DNA from: Ascaris suum
Lineage: Eukaryota > Nematoda > Chromadorea > Rhabditida > Ascarididae
Direction: 5' to 3'
Assembly (NCBI GenBank): GCA_013433145.1
Contig: CM024182.1
Location: 5,959,974 to 6,023,973 of the forward strand
Length of the DNA: 64,000 bases
How positions within the stretch are numbered: the first letter of the stretch is position 1; the number at the start of each line of letters is the position of its first letter. Of the stretch, positions 1 through 14,000 are shown in pieces. Below the pieces are notes generated by a model. It was not told the DNA's origin, searched no databases, and saw nothing but the letters and a program-made list of their open reading frames with translations. The position numbers and the translations under genes were made by a program.

Positions 1-400
1 GATGATGATTGTATTGATTAATGAGTGTAATATTTTCAGAAGCGAAAAGTGCAACTTAGCTCGAAGAATATGCAAATGGTATTGAATGATTGGTTGATAA
101 CGATGTTATGATTGTTAGAAATTTGCAAATATGTACATTTGGGGAACGGCAGTTTTTATCGATGCGAATTTCGGGAGATGCTTTTGGTAGTAATTTTTTA
201 ATTTCTGTCGTTTTATAACCGTCGAAGCGTCGAGAAGTTTTTTGCTATGTGAACTAATGAAGATATCGGTTACGTTCTTCAAATAACTCTAAATTTTGCA
301 TTGAATTTTTATGGCGATTGTATTTCAAAGATATTGTTTATAAGGTTTTTTTGGATTTATTTTTATTATTCGTTATTGTTATTGTCTTCTATTTACTGTT

Positions 401-424
401 GTTGTTGTTGTTGTTGTTGTTGTT
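401..424 (+). repeat. Trinucleotide (TTG)n microsatellite
   Basis: About eight GTT/TTG units in a row, downstream of the ground-like gene in non-coding sequence. Confidence 0.85.
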
Positions 425-529
425 AGTGATGAATTTTTATTAAATCCTTTTTTGAAATATTGTTTTTGTTTTGTTTTCAACTCAACTTAACAATCCTCTA
501 TCTGATATTCTGATTAACTGAAGTGTTGA

Positions 530-900
530 GTGGAAGGTCGGTATCTACGAATGCATCTAGAAGTGCTTGAACTGTTATAGCTGGTTCTTTTAAATTTTCA
601 CGATTATAGAGGATGTACGTGAAGATATTTGAGAAGACTGTTGCGCCGAGGTATTGGGACGCGGTTTAGCGCCGTTTCGATAAATGCGATGGTGTAGACT
701 GATTTAGGGTTTGATGAGAGTAGGACCGACAAGGCTATGAAATTTTCCATTGCACTGAATGAGTTGGGCGTATGCGGAATGCGATCGGTGGCGCTTCATT
801 CTTGATATTGCTTCATAGCGCTCTGTCGATGGTGCTGGTGAGCGCATACCTGCATTACTACCTGAGCAGATGTTTGCCCAGGTCACTTTCGTCCAAATCA
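530..900. other. GC-richer patch with overlapping open frames, unassigned
   Basis: Base composition rises to roughly 45-50% GC. All three minus-strand frames are open for 40-60 codons; one ends with a polar stretch LKEPAITVQALLDAFVDTD before TAG near 500. No splice-consistent gene could be chosen and no family is recognised. It lies 3' of the ground-like gene stop at 1053, so it is either a separate minus-strand gene end or a decayed element. Confidence 0.35.
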
Positions 901-1052
901 GTGATTAAATATGCATGTTGTCAATAACCAAATACCAAAATTATCCTCTCATAGAATTATTGATAATTTGGTACTTTGCATTGACGTATTGACAAGATTT
1001 ATTTGAATAGGTAAAACACCGTCAATAAATTATATACACTCAATAAGATGCA

Positions 1053-1247
1053 TCAAATTCTTCCAGGAGGAGACTGTCGGAAAGCGATGCATGTGATGTC
1101 GCCTTTAGTGGCTTCGCAATAGAGATTCGAGCTATATACATAGGAGAAATGACCCTTTGAGCAGATTACATCGACACTTCCGCCGAATTGCTCTTCCGCT
1201 TTGTCATTGATGCTTCGTTTCGAATTTGACGTCGTCTCACCAATGTT
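1053..1247 (-). CDS. Last exon of the ground-like gene (domain core)
   Basis: Sixty-four codons plus TGA, entered by the acceptor ATCATAG at 1248. It carries most of the conserved ground-like domain, including the VIC, FSYV, YC and TC-AF elements typical of the family C-terminus. It joins in phase 0 to the exon ending at 1920, so the domain start KCNSEELRQLMLA reads directly into NIGETTSNSKRSI. GC content is clearly above the surrounding introns. Confidence 0.88.
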   Translation of the reverse strand, partial: NIGETTSNSKRSINDKAEEQFGGSVDVICSKGHFSYVYSSNLYCEATKGDITCIAFRQSPPGRI

Positions 1248-4200
1248 CTATGATCGTTGATCTCGGTTTGGTGATATACATCACATGTTTGAAATACAGT
1301 GAAAGGTTGTCAAGTTGTTAGTGGAAGGCGGTGAGGACTAAACATCCTTCAGGTGCGTTGGAAGGTTGCATGGGTGGTTTGACGAATTAGTGGATCTAGC
1401 GTTTATTGGCTTCTAACGTCGATTAATGCTACTGTTAGGCGTGAACCTTTCGGCATCATTTCTAAGGTGGGAGAAGTAAGTGACGGCCTTGTTGCAGTTC
1501 GACTATTTCCCCTCATAATTGAACTATTTTTTAATCCACTCTCGTTTTCTCTCTATCGATATATTTGAAAGGTGGCAGATAAATCTTCGAACGATTCCAA
1601 AAAGATTACTAGCTAAATCTAAATTAAGTGCGAATTTCTTCGTGAAATTTTCAAAAAAGAATTTGTAGTTTCTAATTTCTTTCTGCAAAATTTCATTTCT
1701 AGCTGTTCAAAATTTTTAATGCAATAGTTTGGTTGATAATTACAATCTTAAATTATGTGTCCTCACATATGTATTATTCGTGGTTTCCACTGTTCATGAT
1801 TTCGAAGTCGTTTTCCATCTCCCCGATTTATAAATCAGCTGGTGAATTGATCGTTTTGTCTGCCAAACAAGGAGTCCCCGTTTCCTAAATTATCTTATTT
1901 TAAGTCAGTTTCAGCTTACCGCTAGCATAAGTTGTCTCAGTTCTTCACTGTTGCATTTTAGATCGTCGGAAGATGTTTTGCTCTCCAGATCGCCATTTGA
2001 TTCCGATTCAGCTTTTGGTTTCGGTGTTGTCGAATCGTCAATTGTTGCTTGACGTTTAACAACAGCGCTGTGACGTCTGACTGGTTGTATCAAATCGGAA
2101 TCATCGTCCTGTAAAATTTTCAAATCGAATTCCTTCAATATCATATCAAAAAATAAACGTAAATCTTCCTTATATAAGTTGCTGAGGCTCATGAGGATTA
2201 AGGCCAACGATGGCCTATAAGTACCAAATGATCGTTGTTATAGTCTGCAAATGTGCTTAGGGAAAAGTTCAGCATTATATGAATGTCTCAAAATTTTCTC
2301 CACTAAAAGTTATGTCTGCTAAGCATTCTCGTGTGAAATAAGTGCAAATCGATGAAATATGCAGATTCACATTCTTGAAATATTACAGTCGGGAAAGATG
2401 AATGAAGATCGATTCTAATATTTTCATCAGCTGAGAGAAGAGATATTTTTATCGATTATGCAAATAAATTAAAGGCAAATTTAGAGAAGAGCGCATAAAA
2501 ATTATACTCAACAGAATAATTTTCCACCTGAAGTACACCGTTATTTTTTTTCTCGCTGATATTATATTGTATTGAATAGTGCTGTTAGTTGATATGTACG
2601 TTAGTTATTTCATTTAGGTCTCCCATATTTTCCGATAATAACGCATCCATTCTTCCTTAGATGCAAAAGGAAGTTGCAGGGGATTAACAATAAAAATATT
2701 GGTTACAAGTCAGTTATAAAATTTCACTCCTTTTTATGAATCTTTCTATATTATTTTTTTTTCGAGTACTATATTAAATGATTAAACAGTTTTCAATTTC
2801 CTTATATAAGGTAACCTGAAATGATGTTAGATAGTTATAATTTTAAAATTTGTCTCCCTATCGCAACAATGAAAGTATTGAGTACCATTTCGTTCTGATA
2901 TTTCATATTACTCTACTTGACTTTACTTAATATCAGCTTATATTTCTAGTTATGTCTATAATTACTTCTTATACTTGTAATGATTGATTTAATATAAATT
3001 TGCCTAACCTAGAGAAAAAAGCTTGCACTTACTAGACACAGATTAATCTCCGAACTGATATAGATGAAGCGATTGTCGAATATTGAGTCAGTTTTATTAA
3101 CTTGGAAGCGGATAGCATTGGAATGGCAATGGATCGGATATATAGGAAACTATTTAACAAGTAAAAACAATACTCTAATAGAAATAAATCATTAATAAAG
3201 AAAACCTTAACGACATTGTTAGGTGTGAGTGGCTCAACAAAATTGTTCGGTCCTTGATCGAGTGGATATTTCTCGAGTAGCGATTCGATTATCACGTGTG
3301 GTGGCATTGTTGTTTTATCACTCGATCGTTGTAAATCCACCGCACCTAACATTTGTGCTCTCTATAAATTTAATAGCTATATTTGAAGTTTGCCGAATAT
3401 GCCCGAATGACATTATATAGAGTTGAGGACCATATTTAGAGATATCCATTCTATCAAATGAATGGTGGATTACGTCTCTTCTTGATATTGGATATTCATA
3501 ACTGTAAAGCTGATGATCGTAGAGAAAATAGTCGATCAATTTATTATAACAGCTAGTCTTATTTGTATAATGCATTTCTCAACTTAACTTCAATACGCCA
3601 TCGAATGCCATTTAAAGCACAATTGAACAAGCCGATAGAGATAAAACGTGCGCCTATTATATAGAATTTTACTCGGCTGTCATCAACAATTTGGAAGAGA
3701 TCAAAGAATTAGTGGAAACGTTAAGAGACCATTGAAAAAAATTGCATTTTTATGTGAAAACTCATGCTCTAGATCTGTTGTAGGTAGGCTTTTTGAAAGC
3801 TCAAATAAAGGCCTATAGCTCTCTTAGTCCGCTAAATATTATATGTAATTGCGTAGCTAGTAGGAAGGCTTACCGAAATATGGATGAGGCTGCAATCATT
3901 TCCTATACCCAACCTTTTGCGAGAATGGAAAGCATCACAATTACTATGAATTCCGAATCGAGAAACAAGTTCCATTTGTAGAGATCATAAATTTATATTC
4001 GATACCAATTATTACTGTTCTAATAAAATCGTTTATTAATCTTATCAAATTTTTTTTTCTCGAAATTAGAGTAATTTTTTATCGATCATTACTAATTTAA
4101 TCTTTTATATTTATATGAAAATATTCTAATCAACGAAAGAAAACTTCGATGAATGATTCTCATTTTCATATTCCACCATAGAATCAATTTCAAAATTGCG

Positions 4201-6552
4201 TCGTACATCTTGCAAGTACTGCATTCCGGATTTCTAATCTTATAGATACGAATTGTGGATTTAACGGCATGGATCAATCTAATAAACGCCTTATTTGTTG
4301 TCGATAAATGATGGAAATAATGTGAACGTTTCCCACTTTTGATGCTATATTTAATCTCATGAAGAGAAATGAAAAGCAATGCAGTGCTCAACACCGCGCC
4401 CAAATGAATTATTACGGAAAGGAGAGGATAGAGGTGCTAAATTACGACAGAAAGGAACTATTAAACTCAACCCTTTGGGAAGATATGAAAAAAATTTGTA
4501 AAAAGTTCATCGAATTTTCCTTAGAGCTTCAACTTTTTTTTTTCTGAAGGAAGCATAAAAGATTTGAACTTAAAAGACAAAAAGGAAATTTTATTTTCTT
4601 TGAATTTTTTGAAAATTTTCAAAAAATCCAACAATTTTTTTTCGGGATAATGAAATTTTTCTTCGATCATCAACACAAATAGTCGTCGCATTCAACTACG
4701 GTAAAATCAGCGTCGTGAATAACTACTACTCGAAGAGCTAATAGTAAACTATTACTTTTGTTGCATTCTAATGAAGCAGTTTTATATGTTTTCTCTTGAC
4801 AACAACAAAGTTTTAGTTGAGATTTTTTCTTATTGAACTGAACTAGTGATAAAAACACAACTGTATATTTTTCATGCCTTTATTAATTTTAGTGCTTATT
4901 AATTTTAGTAATTATGTATAATATTTATTGCTTTTATTATTATAAATTGACGCATTTTTTATTAACATCAAATTAAATATATCATAATAGTGCAATTATT
5001 ACATCAAATTAGTCATTAGATTTAAGTACCACTCTCGGTTGATGATGTTTAGTGCATTCATTTTGTTCCACCTACGAGATCCTTCTTATAGAGCTGATGT
5101 GAAATCATGTTTATAGAATTTTTTTGCTAAGAATCTAAATATAGGCAATTGTTTCGATTTTGATGATAAGATAACGCAAAGGGCATTTTTGATAGGAGAT
5201 AAAGGAATGTTCACCATTGTTTTTTTTTTTTTTGATGTATATGTGTCTTTAACAAGAAAAAAGTTGACCGCATTTCCACGATATCGGCAAGTCGATATAT
5301 GACCGATTTCGACGAGAAACCTGTATCGTCTAAACAACTAATCACCACAATCGAACATAAAACAAGTAATTGCCATAGTCGAACGTATTTGTGTTATCTG
5401 CTTTCGTTCAAGGCGATTAGTCATTTAGGTGGATGGTCAAGTGGTATAGTGTGCACGACGTCAAGTGGAACATAGATGATTCAGTTCCACTTATGGATAA
5501 AATATCGTGGACAGGTTTTATCGATAATCTAACGGAAGTTTTTGGGAAATTTTTTAAACCACTTTCTGAGTTCGTACAAATGAGCTCAGCATTTTTTTTT
5601 CTCTCAATGAATAGATCCGCTTTCTGAAGTAATTTAGGGCTCACATTTATGTGATACTTTGTAGTTTTCTCATTTGAAGCAAAAGAAATTCTACAGTTTC
5701 GAAAAATTCAACTCTGTTCATTACAATTGGCTATTGTCGAATAATTGCATTAAAAAACAACGAAGAATTTTGCTCATCTAAAGAATAGAAAATTTTCAAT
5801 TTCCGGCAAATTTTTCTCGAAAAGTTATTCCTATCGAATCTCTCTAAAATTGAGAAATATGGAGAAAACAACTTCCTATATGTAAATTAGATTTTGCTAT
5901 GCAAACATTAGATTTAATTTACTCTCTTGTAAATTATTTCAGTAATTCAGTAATACTGGTAGTTGTATTCACTAATGACTTGATATTAAAAAATAATTGA
6001 GGAGTGAAATGACGATAACATCAGATAGGTTATATTATACGATTACATACTCGGCAATGAGGTAGTTTAGAATTTTCGTCATATAGTTCATCGATACAAA
6101 TTTTGAAATTTACATAAGCTTCCATCAGATAATGATTCGATAATTTTGACGACGATTTGAACACTATGAAAATTTTATTGAACGAGCAAATTCGTTAATT
6201 TTTTTTCATACTTAAGTCGAGCATGAATATTGCTTCCAAACAAATGAAACTCCAATCGATTGTCGTTGCGAACGAGCGGAATTTCTGCAGCACTAACAAA
6301 CTTCATTGGGCTAAGCGAGAAATATTATAAATAAGCACCCACCAACTCCAGTTCGTCAAGCCGATCCTTCTCATAAGTTTTCGATCCTTTCGTTGAGCAC
6401 GGTATCGCTTGAGGACACGATGGTGGTGGAGGACATGGCTTTACAGGAGGACAAGGTGGTGGCGATGGGCAACTACATTCTCCTGCGCCGGGTGGCATAA
6501 ATAGGAACGCATTGGACGAAGAGATGAACACATACAACAACAAATAAAACAT
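1053..6552 (-). CDS. Ground-like (hedgehog-related) secreted protein, multi-exon
   Basis: Secreted nematode ground-like protein, related to the hedgehog-like groundhog/warthog group; family members are cuticle- or epidermis-associated. Coding exons on the minus strand: 6552-6343 (70 codons from ATG), 3361-3206 (52), 2108-1920 (63) and 1247-1053 (64 plus TGA). All junctions are phase 0 with GT-AG ends. An extra exon, 3149-3033 (39 codons, phase 0, strong GTAAGT donor), may lie between the second and third. Exon 1 has a hydrophobic signal peptide, then a Cys/Pro-rich stretch (CPPVKPCPPPPSCP). Exon 3 is acidic and Ser/Lys-rich and carries RRH and KRQ basic sites, then KCNSEELRQLML, the start of the ground-like domain. 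Exon 4 continues it: SKRSINDKAEEQFG, DVICSKGHFSYV, LYCEATKGDITCIAF, with Cys at exon residues 29, 44 and 53. The domain match is made from memory of the family and is strong. Exon 2 joining and the optional exon are inference. An alternative exon 1 donor four bases downstream pairs with an acceptor at 3352/3353 and gives a similar protein. Confidence 0.85.
6343..6552 (-). CDS. First exon of the ground-like gene (signal peptide, Cys/Pro-rich)
   Basis: Begins at ATG 6552. The first 16 residues are hydrophobic (FYLLLYVFISSSNAF) and fit a cleavable signal peptide. Residues 25-52 are Cys- and Pro-rich (CSCPSPPPCPPV and following), as in many ground-like and groundhog proteins. It ends in a polar, charged stretch (YEKDRLDELEL) before GTGGGT. 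The intron that follows is about 3 kb and holds open frames on both strands that I consider chance or unproven. Confidence 0.85.
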
Positions 6553-7003
6553 CCTGAATTATTATTGACTAAACATCAATGAATATTGAACGAATACATA
6601 GTATGTAGCAGAGAACGTGGCCGAATGATTGCATCCTCAATAAGGCATCGTAGAATCTTATAAAGAAATTGTAATAGATAAACTCGCTCAATGTCAAGCT
6701 CAAAAATATACTCGATTTTCATAATCGAACACTGATTGACGAAAGCGCCTTCGTATTTCTGACAGAAGCGAGATCCTCAATATTGACGTAGCAAAGTATC
6801 ATATCAGTCATTTGCGCCATTTTTAGCTATAGACGTTGGAAATATTTCGTCGAACGAGAAAATTGAAATATTCATTACAAAAAAAAACGAGCAGAATATG
6901 CAGGAGTTGAGTGAAATCGCTTTTGTGTGATCATATATGATGAACATGTGTAGCAAAATACGTGAAATTTGCTCATTTCCATAAAGCGGCGCATGCTTTC
7001 TTG

Positions 7004-7176
<173 letters not shown>

Positions 7177-7211
7177 AATTTCTCCTCTTTTGTGTCATTC
7201 TATCTTTCTAG

Positions 7212-8710
7212 AAATTCTTTTCATAGCAATACGTCGTTCATTATTATCAGCTTATTCGTCTTCAGTGGGAGGACGTCGAAATCTTATATTTTGCAAATTT
7301 CTCCGCTTGCCACATGCTCAATTCAGTGATCTTATTAATGCAGCTGTCAATATATCCAAGAAGAGGTCGCCTGATCGATTGCTAGTTGTATGTGTAATTA
7401 GACAGATAACTGAGCTTTTCCGCCCACAGAAAAATGAAAGCTAGCAATAATTAATTTTGAAATTCGATTTTTTTTGTGCAAAATTTCTAAATCTTATGTT
7501 TCAATTTCTATTCTTACATGATTCTTATATATGAAAGAGAGCCATTAATGAAGATCTTTTCTTCATGATTAGCTATAGTGAAAATCTTTAGATATAGAAA
7601 TGCAATATACCTTTAAAATAACTCGATTAATCTAAAAATAAAATGAATATAATAGTAAATAAGACCGTCGAAGAATGTTTATTACGAAAAAAAGAAAAGA
7701 ATTCCCAAGAGTACCAATAAACGATGTTGACAAATGTTGATAATGAAGAGCAACAATGCGAACAGGTAAAAATGACAATTAAAATGAGGTCATTGAACGC
7801 CTCTTGAAAGATATCAAATATGTATCGTCTATTCACGTAATTCATCAATTTAGACACAAATTGAGAAAATTTTCGAACATTTTCTTAAGTAATAAATTAA
7901 AATTTCAATCATTAATCAATATATCAGAAATAAAATAATTCGCTGAAAATAAATCAAAAATTTTTAGAGATAATTTGTTTTCTTTTTTTTTTCGCTTTCA
8001 ATAATCTCAACCTTGATCGATTTGATGATTAAAAATTTCCATCGCTTTTTGAAATATTGAAAAACGCTTTTATTTCGCAAAAAAAAGCGTTTCTAAATTA
8101 TCAATGAAGAAAGTAATGAATTTCATGTTGTTTCACTGAGTGATTTAGATGCAATCCAATAGTGCGCTCATTTCATTACAATCCGAATAGATTGTTTGTA
8201 CGAATTTAACGACTTGTGGTTTAACGGGTCACTGAATGTCGTATCATATTCACACTACAATTGATCATTTGAATAAGAACTCTTCGTAACAGTGGTGAGT
8301 ATCCAAAATTCAATGGTTTCTTTTTTTTGTAAGGAGCGCATTGTTGAGGTCATTGGTCATGCCGTACCATAATTCTAGTTCGCAAATCCTCTTTCTACTC
8401 CTCTCCCAACCCTCCTCCCGGCCCCCTCTTCCCAAAAAATCCCCACAAACATCCTCCCGTCGCCGATTTCAAACTTGCAAAACTCGCAAGCCCCGTAAGC
8501 TAGAGGATAAATTTTACTGGGTTTAAGCTGATCCAATCGACGCTATAAGGTCATCTTTTGCCGTCTAATTTTCCATGGACTTTCTCCGAATCGATTATGT
8601 CTTCTAGCAGATCCTGGCTTCATGCGGATTATGCAGCAAAAGCGTGTTCAACGTGGCGCGCAAATAAGCTCTTCCCTGTGTTTATGCGTGGATTTGCTTT
8701 GTGCTGCTAA
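7212..8710 (+). CDS. Possible plus-strand gene, uncharacterised (weak)
   Basis: Three phase-compatible exon candidates: 7212 to about 7387 (acceptor TTTCTAG, donor GTATGTG), 8379-8494 (acceptor ATTCTAG, donor GTAAGC) and from about 8612 (acceptor CTAGCAG) to a TAA near 8708. The frames are free of stops and GC-richer than the surroundings. The middle segment is a C-rich low-complexity tract and is open in all frames, which weakens the case. No start codon or family is recognised. It may instead be a C-rich non-coding patch of the kind seen elsewhere in this window. Confidence 0.25.
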
Positions 8711-9789
8711 TGCGTATCGACGGGTTTTTGAAGTGTGGAAATGGTGAAAAAAAGAATGTTACCATCGTATATAGGATATAGGGCAAGTAATGAAGCGAGG
8801 TGCCTTTATTGACAGCTATTTTCACGTATTAACCATCTCGCATATGAAGAGGTGACTTCATAATATTAGCATTCTCGTAGGTGGAAATAATTGCAGTCGC
8901 CTCTTAATCATATGGGAGGGTATTTTATTAATTTTTATTGGCCAAGTAGTAAAATTACCAAAAAAATGTGAGAATTGGTGAATTGGCGGCAAGGGAAAAA
9001 TGTTTGGCACCTTTAAATCAGCGAACATATGGAATTGCGAATCCTAAACGCTTCATGGATCATCAAGGCATTTTAGAGCGATTGTTACTAAAATACTCAT
9101 AAAATTTTTTACGGGGTCAATTTAGAGCATTTCGCATAGGCTGAGTTGTAATTTTACAAGCGGTCACGTTGAAAGAAAACCCGCGTATAAATAAATATCT
9201 GCAAGCGCTTTGATCATTTGCACGGTAAACACACCTTCGATCATATTTTATTATTTTATGACGACTTACGAAACTGTTTAGCACGGTTGATTGAGAAAAG
9301 ATTGAGAAATCGTGCCAGCTACCTGGTATTTGCTTTATGCTCAGGTGTTGCTCATTAAGAAAATTCCTATAATTCCGTAGAATATATTATTACAAGTAAA
9401 AGTAAAGGCAGATTGTTACATTATTTATCAATGATTTTAATATACGGTATATGGATAGCACATCTTTACCTCGTATTTGAATGATATCAGCTGTCATTTT
9501 CGAGTTTCTCAGTGAATGAGTTCAAACGCTTCAAAGAATTAAAATTTTCGAGCATTTCAAAAGAAGGCCCCAAAAAGTCAAAATTTCTGGTGCTTCCGGT
9601 GTCTTTACCGGTCAATTTAAATAGAACATCAATCTTGACCAAGTCAGTGGAATGCGAAACCGAAAACTGGATGAGTTATACCTATATATTGGATTGTATC
9701 GCATTTTATTGCGTTAGAAAAGAAATATCAGCACGATTGTTTTTCAATACGGTTATTTCATTAAATAACTGTATTTGGTAATAAACTTG

Positions 9790-11020
9790 TCATATAGATT
9801 GATTTTATTTCACTTCATATTAAAAAATAAATTACACAGATAACAGTGTTATACAATTTCCGAAAAACCTCAAAGATTACAGCATTATTCTTATGCAATA
9901 TATGATCGAATTCAAATGAGATCATGGGAATAGTGTACTGAGTACTTTTTACTTGCTTAATGTTTTGAATCACTAATTACTAAGACTGACGCTCACTTCA
10001 AATCGATATGGGAATCGGCTTTTGTAAGCTTTTTTAATACTTCCCTCACAAAAGCATATTAACGCGCTTTGTATCTTTGCCTGTGTAGGTGTATATGCAT
10101 GTGTTCAGGATGTATCTGTCTGTGTCTATGAATATGTGTACCTATGTTTTCGAAAGTTTGAATCCGGGAATCGCTCCAAATGAAGGCGCGAATGTTGGTG
10201 GTTATGACGTACACCGTGATGATGTCTCTTTGTCATTCTCCATATTAGCACTTTAATTCTGAAAGAATTTATATAAATGGAAAGAAAAAACTTACATGCT
10301 TTCTTACCGGTCGGTTTTTCATTACCACCGGTCCAGTTGTTAATAGAAAAGAACTTTTTAGTAGAGTTTTGTGCAAGCGTTCGAGTTAAGTGATCTATAT
10401 GGAGACATTATCTAGTATATTTGTTTTATATCTGTAAATTATAAGTGTTTGGTAGGTAGTTCGGCATTCAGAGATGCATATTACGCCAGCCTCTCTGGTG
10501 TACTTCTCTACTTATTCTTATAAAGGCTAAGAAACGACGAAAGATTTTCGCTCTGTTTTTTTTTTTTTTTTTTTGATTTTATCCTTATTCGCTGAAATTT
10601 TCTATTATTTTTTCCATTTTTCTATTCATCGCTTATGCAAAATATTTGTTACACTTGAATAAACGACTTATGCCAATTCGATGGTATACGCTTATATGTA
10701 TATAAAGTAGATAGAATATTATAAAAATATAAAGAAGAGTACTACACAATTATAAAAAATATATAGATAAGAGAGTGCATAATCTATTGATGATTTCTGC
10801 ATACAAAGAGTGAAGCAAAAAAAAAAAACGGAAAAAGAGGTCGATAGCTGAGCGATCAGAACAAATTCAATTGTGCGTGATTATGGAGTAGAGTTTTTCA
10901 AAAATTGATTTGCATTATTCTTTGATGAATCAAATCTGTGAAATTTATGAATATGAAAAACGTAACAATTGAATTTAATAAGCATAAGCTTTCAAATAGC
11001 AATAAATTTAGTGAACATCA
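9790..11020. other. Gene-free stretch
   Basis: AT-rich intergenic sequence with T and A runs and a TG-rich segment around 10075-10150. No supported gene, RNA or repeat family is seen. It separates the GPCR stop codon from the region to its left. Confidence 0.5.
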
Positions 11021-11026
11021 TAAAAG

Positions 11027-14000
11027 TTAAACACAAGTAGGAACTAGGATAGATTTTTTATTTTCTTGTTGACATATAGTGATCACTCGTTTCACATCAT
11101 TCCTTGTGGTCGGATCGCAGATGCAGTAGATGATCAATCGAATAGCACTCGTAAACATATACACAAAGCTAACCGTATCCGAGAATACTGTATGAAATGT
11201 GGACGCCATATTAGCGTCCATCGGATCCCTTAGTAATGATGATTTCGACCTAAATTCCATAAAAATTCAGCGAAATCATTGGAAAAAAAAAAGTCGATAA
11301 TAATAGTCAACTCTCTTGAATATAATCCGATGTTGAAACGCTATTAAAAGTTGGAAATTTTCATTATTGATAGAAGCTCTCCCCCACACATCGAATCTAA
11401 AAAAATACAAATATGCCATATTAGTTTTGCTGATATTTTATGCATTTCAGAGAAAAAAAAAAGATTTTATTTTGTTATAGCTAAAGAAGCTAAAGAAACT
11501 TGATCGATTACAAAAGCAATCTTCTGAAGTTGGAAACACCTACAATTCTCCCCTCCTCTTCCCATCCAAACATAAAGGGAAACACTTTTAATGCAGTGAT
11601 TTTCGAATGCATCTCTAAACATAATTCGAGCAGTGCACTATGGTAACATCATATCGATGCAAATACAGGTATCTAAGCATTTGTGGTATCTGTCGGCTGA
11701 AAAGTTTCAACTTGGGAGCTGCTAAAGTTGCAGTCATGAAACTTAACGCGCACCCTTCACATTTATATCATGTAATCTCTTATATCATCACAATTCACGT
11801 TGATCAGTAAAACTTGAAAGAATCATAAATAACAAAAAAAAAACGAGTTATATAATACTGAGAAAAAACTTTTGTGGAAATTTTTCAACGTTGGACTTTT
11901 TCATTTCACACCTCGCAGAAAAATAGATTTTTTTTTGAAAATTCTCTTGACTTGATAAGTTCAATTAGTAAATGAAATCATTATTTCTTATGTCTATTAT
12001 TTATTGATAGATTATGAAACTATATGCTCAATTAGAGATGAATGCAAAAAAAAAAACGCATATCATGCCAAATTTTCTAATGAACTTCGTCATTTATTTC
12101 AGTCTTAGTATGTATGTGGATAAATTCAATGAAAATTTTAAATTATTGGTTTTCTAAGCGAAAAAAAAGGTCATAGATTTTAAATTTTCAAACATGAACT
12201 AGGGATGACAAGCTTGTTTTTTTTTTTTAAATATGAGCATGAGAATTGATTATTGAAAAAGAAAAGATGCATTTGATGAATAAAGAATAGGGTAAAGAGG
12301 AAAAAAATTTTCATAATTATTCATCAAATTTCGAACAAATCTTAAATAATGATAAAAGAACAATTGAAAGGAGAAAAATTAATAGAACTATAAAGCAAAC
12401 GAATGAGGAATAATTAGTGTGCATGAATGGTCGACTGAAAGGATTAATCCACAACAAACCTTTCGAGGATTGTAAGAATGAGATGAAGACTGTTACTGAT
12501 CAAATATGTTGTCACTATTATCATCATTGCATAAATAGCATCACGAACCGGATTAGTCATAAGACGAAATGGCGGTGAAACGCCTCCACTCGAACCTATA
12601 AATACGGAAGAATACAATACTAATCAAGGAGCATCAAGGAGTCAGTGCGAAGTGAAGGGTACTGTCATTGACGCCGGAAAGAAAAGAGGGAGGACAGGCG
12701 CAATGCATGGAAGGATCACAATATCTTCGAAACGTTTCAAGATGAATAAGCCGAACTTCATTATCACTCTCTTTTCTCTCTCTTCAAGAATGATAGAGTT
12801 TTTTTAAAAAGAGGTCTTGCCTGTTTTCTTTCAAAAATTCTTCAAAAAATTAAAAGTTGATATGGCAAATGGCAGTCGACTGGTATAAACGAAGAACGAA
12901 TACATAAATGCAAATATTTTATCGACTGAACAGACGATTTTTTCAGCTTTTTGGTAGATTCATAAAGAAATATTTTTCCTCTGCAAATATTGGTCAATGG
13001 TCACAAATTCTCACAGAAGAGTTTTTAAAAAAACTTTTCGACCATATTCTAGAATCAAATACGCTAAGCTTGGCACACCTTTCTGCTTCGCTATTTGATG
13101 CTTTGTTACTTTGAAAGGCGCTTGCAAAAGACCAAAGTGATAAAAAGAGCTTATCAGATGCTTGCATGAAGTGTAGTGATAAGGTGATTTTAAAAAATGG
13201 ATTTCATCGAATGCTTGTGAAAAAGTAAGTAAAAATTAAAAAATAAACGTTAAATGAAATTATTCAATCAAAGAGTATATTAAATGTAACATAAGAAACT
13301 AGAAGAAATTATAAAAGTAAGAATACTGTCAACATTTATGTAAGTTTTTAAAAGAACATTAAAAAACAATTAAGTTGAGAAAAGTTGATAAAGCTATGAT
13401 GAACGCATTTCTTCTTTTTTTTAATCAAAAATGAATGCGTTTTCAAATTTTCCACCATATTCGACTATCCTATATGTATTTAGTAACTAAAACCTAGAAT
13501 AAAAAGTTTCTTGCATGGAAAAAGAATCAAGAGAAGAGAAAAAGAGTAGGGGGAGGGGGGGGGGAGATTGGATAATTTGGCAAATATTTTTGAAATGGAG
13601 AAAATATTCGATTCGATTTAAATGAAAAAAAAAAACAAAATCACTTTGTAAAAGATGCATTGGTGCGTTGAGATGATCGTCATGATGCTCTTCTTCACGC
13701 GATTTTCCATCATCGGTTCGCTTACGTTTCTTTGTAAGTTTTCGCACAATTATCTGTAAATTATTGTTTAATTGATCTTCACTAAAATTCAAAATATTAT
13801 TTGCTAAATGCGATAGATTTTTTATAGTCATATAACAAGGTTAACTTTAATATAAATTAGTATTTCCACTACTGCTAATTGCATTCAGTTTAATTGTTGC
13901 TGCCCTTAACATTTGCTTGTCTATGTTTAATTTCCATCCAGCAAAAAAAAATTCAGCGCTGAAATTTGAGAAATGGAAAATCTTTTTTTTTTTTTCAGGA

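Noticed and set aside
1..75. Plus-strand terminal exon behind ATATTTTCAG at the left edge
   Set aside because: Only about 24 codons and open in two frames; cannot be judged without the sequence to the left.
3318..3575. 85-codon minus-strand frame overlapping the second ground-like exon
   Set aside because: The overlapping frame from 3361 is the one that joins in phase to the domain exons; this one has no usable donor.
4092..4547. Long frames on both strands (103 codons minus, 62 codons plus)
   Set aside because: They lie in the 3-kb intron of the ground-like gene, overlap each other, and lack clear splice sites; lengths are within chance at this base composition.
5417..5644. Minus-strand exon-like frame behind ATTACTTCAG, and a plus-strand frame over the same bases
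   Set aside because: Could be phase 0 with the ground-like gene, but the plus strand is equally open and the product does not resemble any ground-like protein region.
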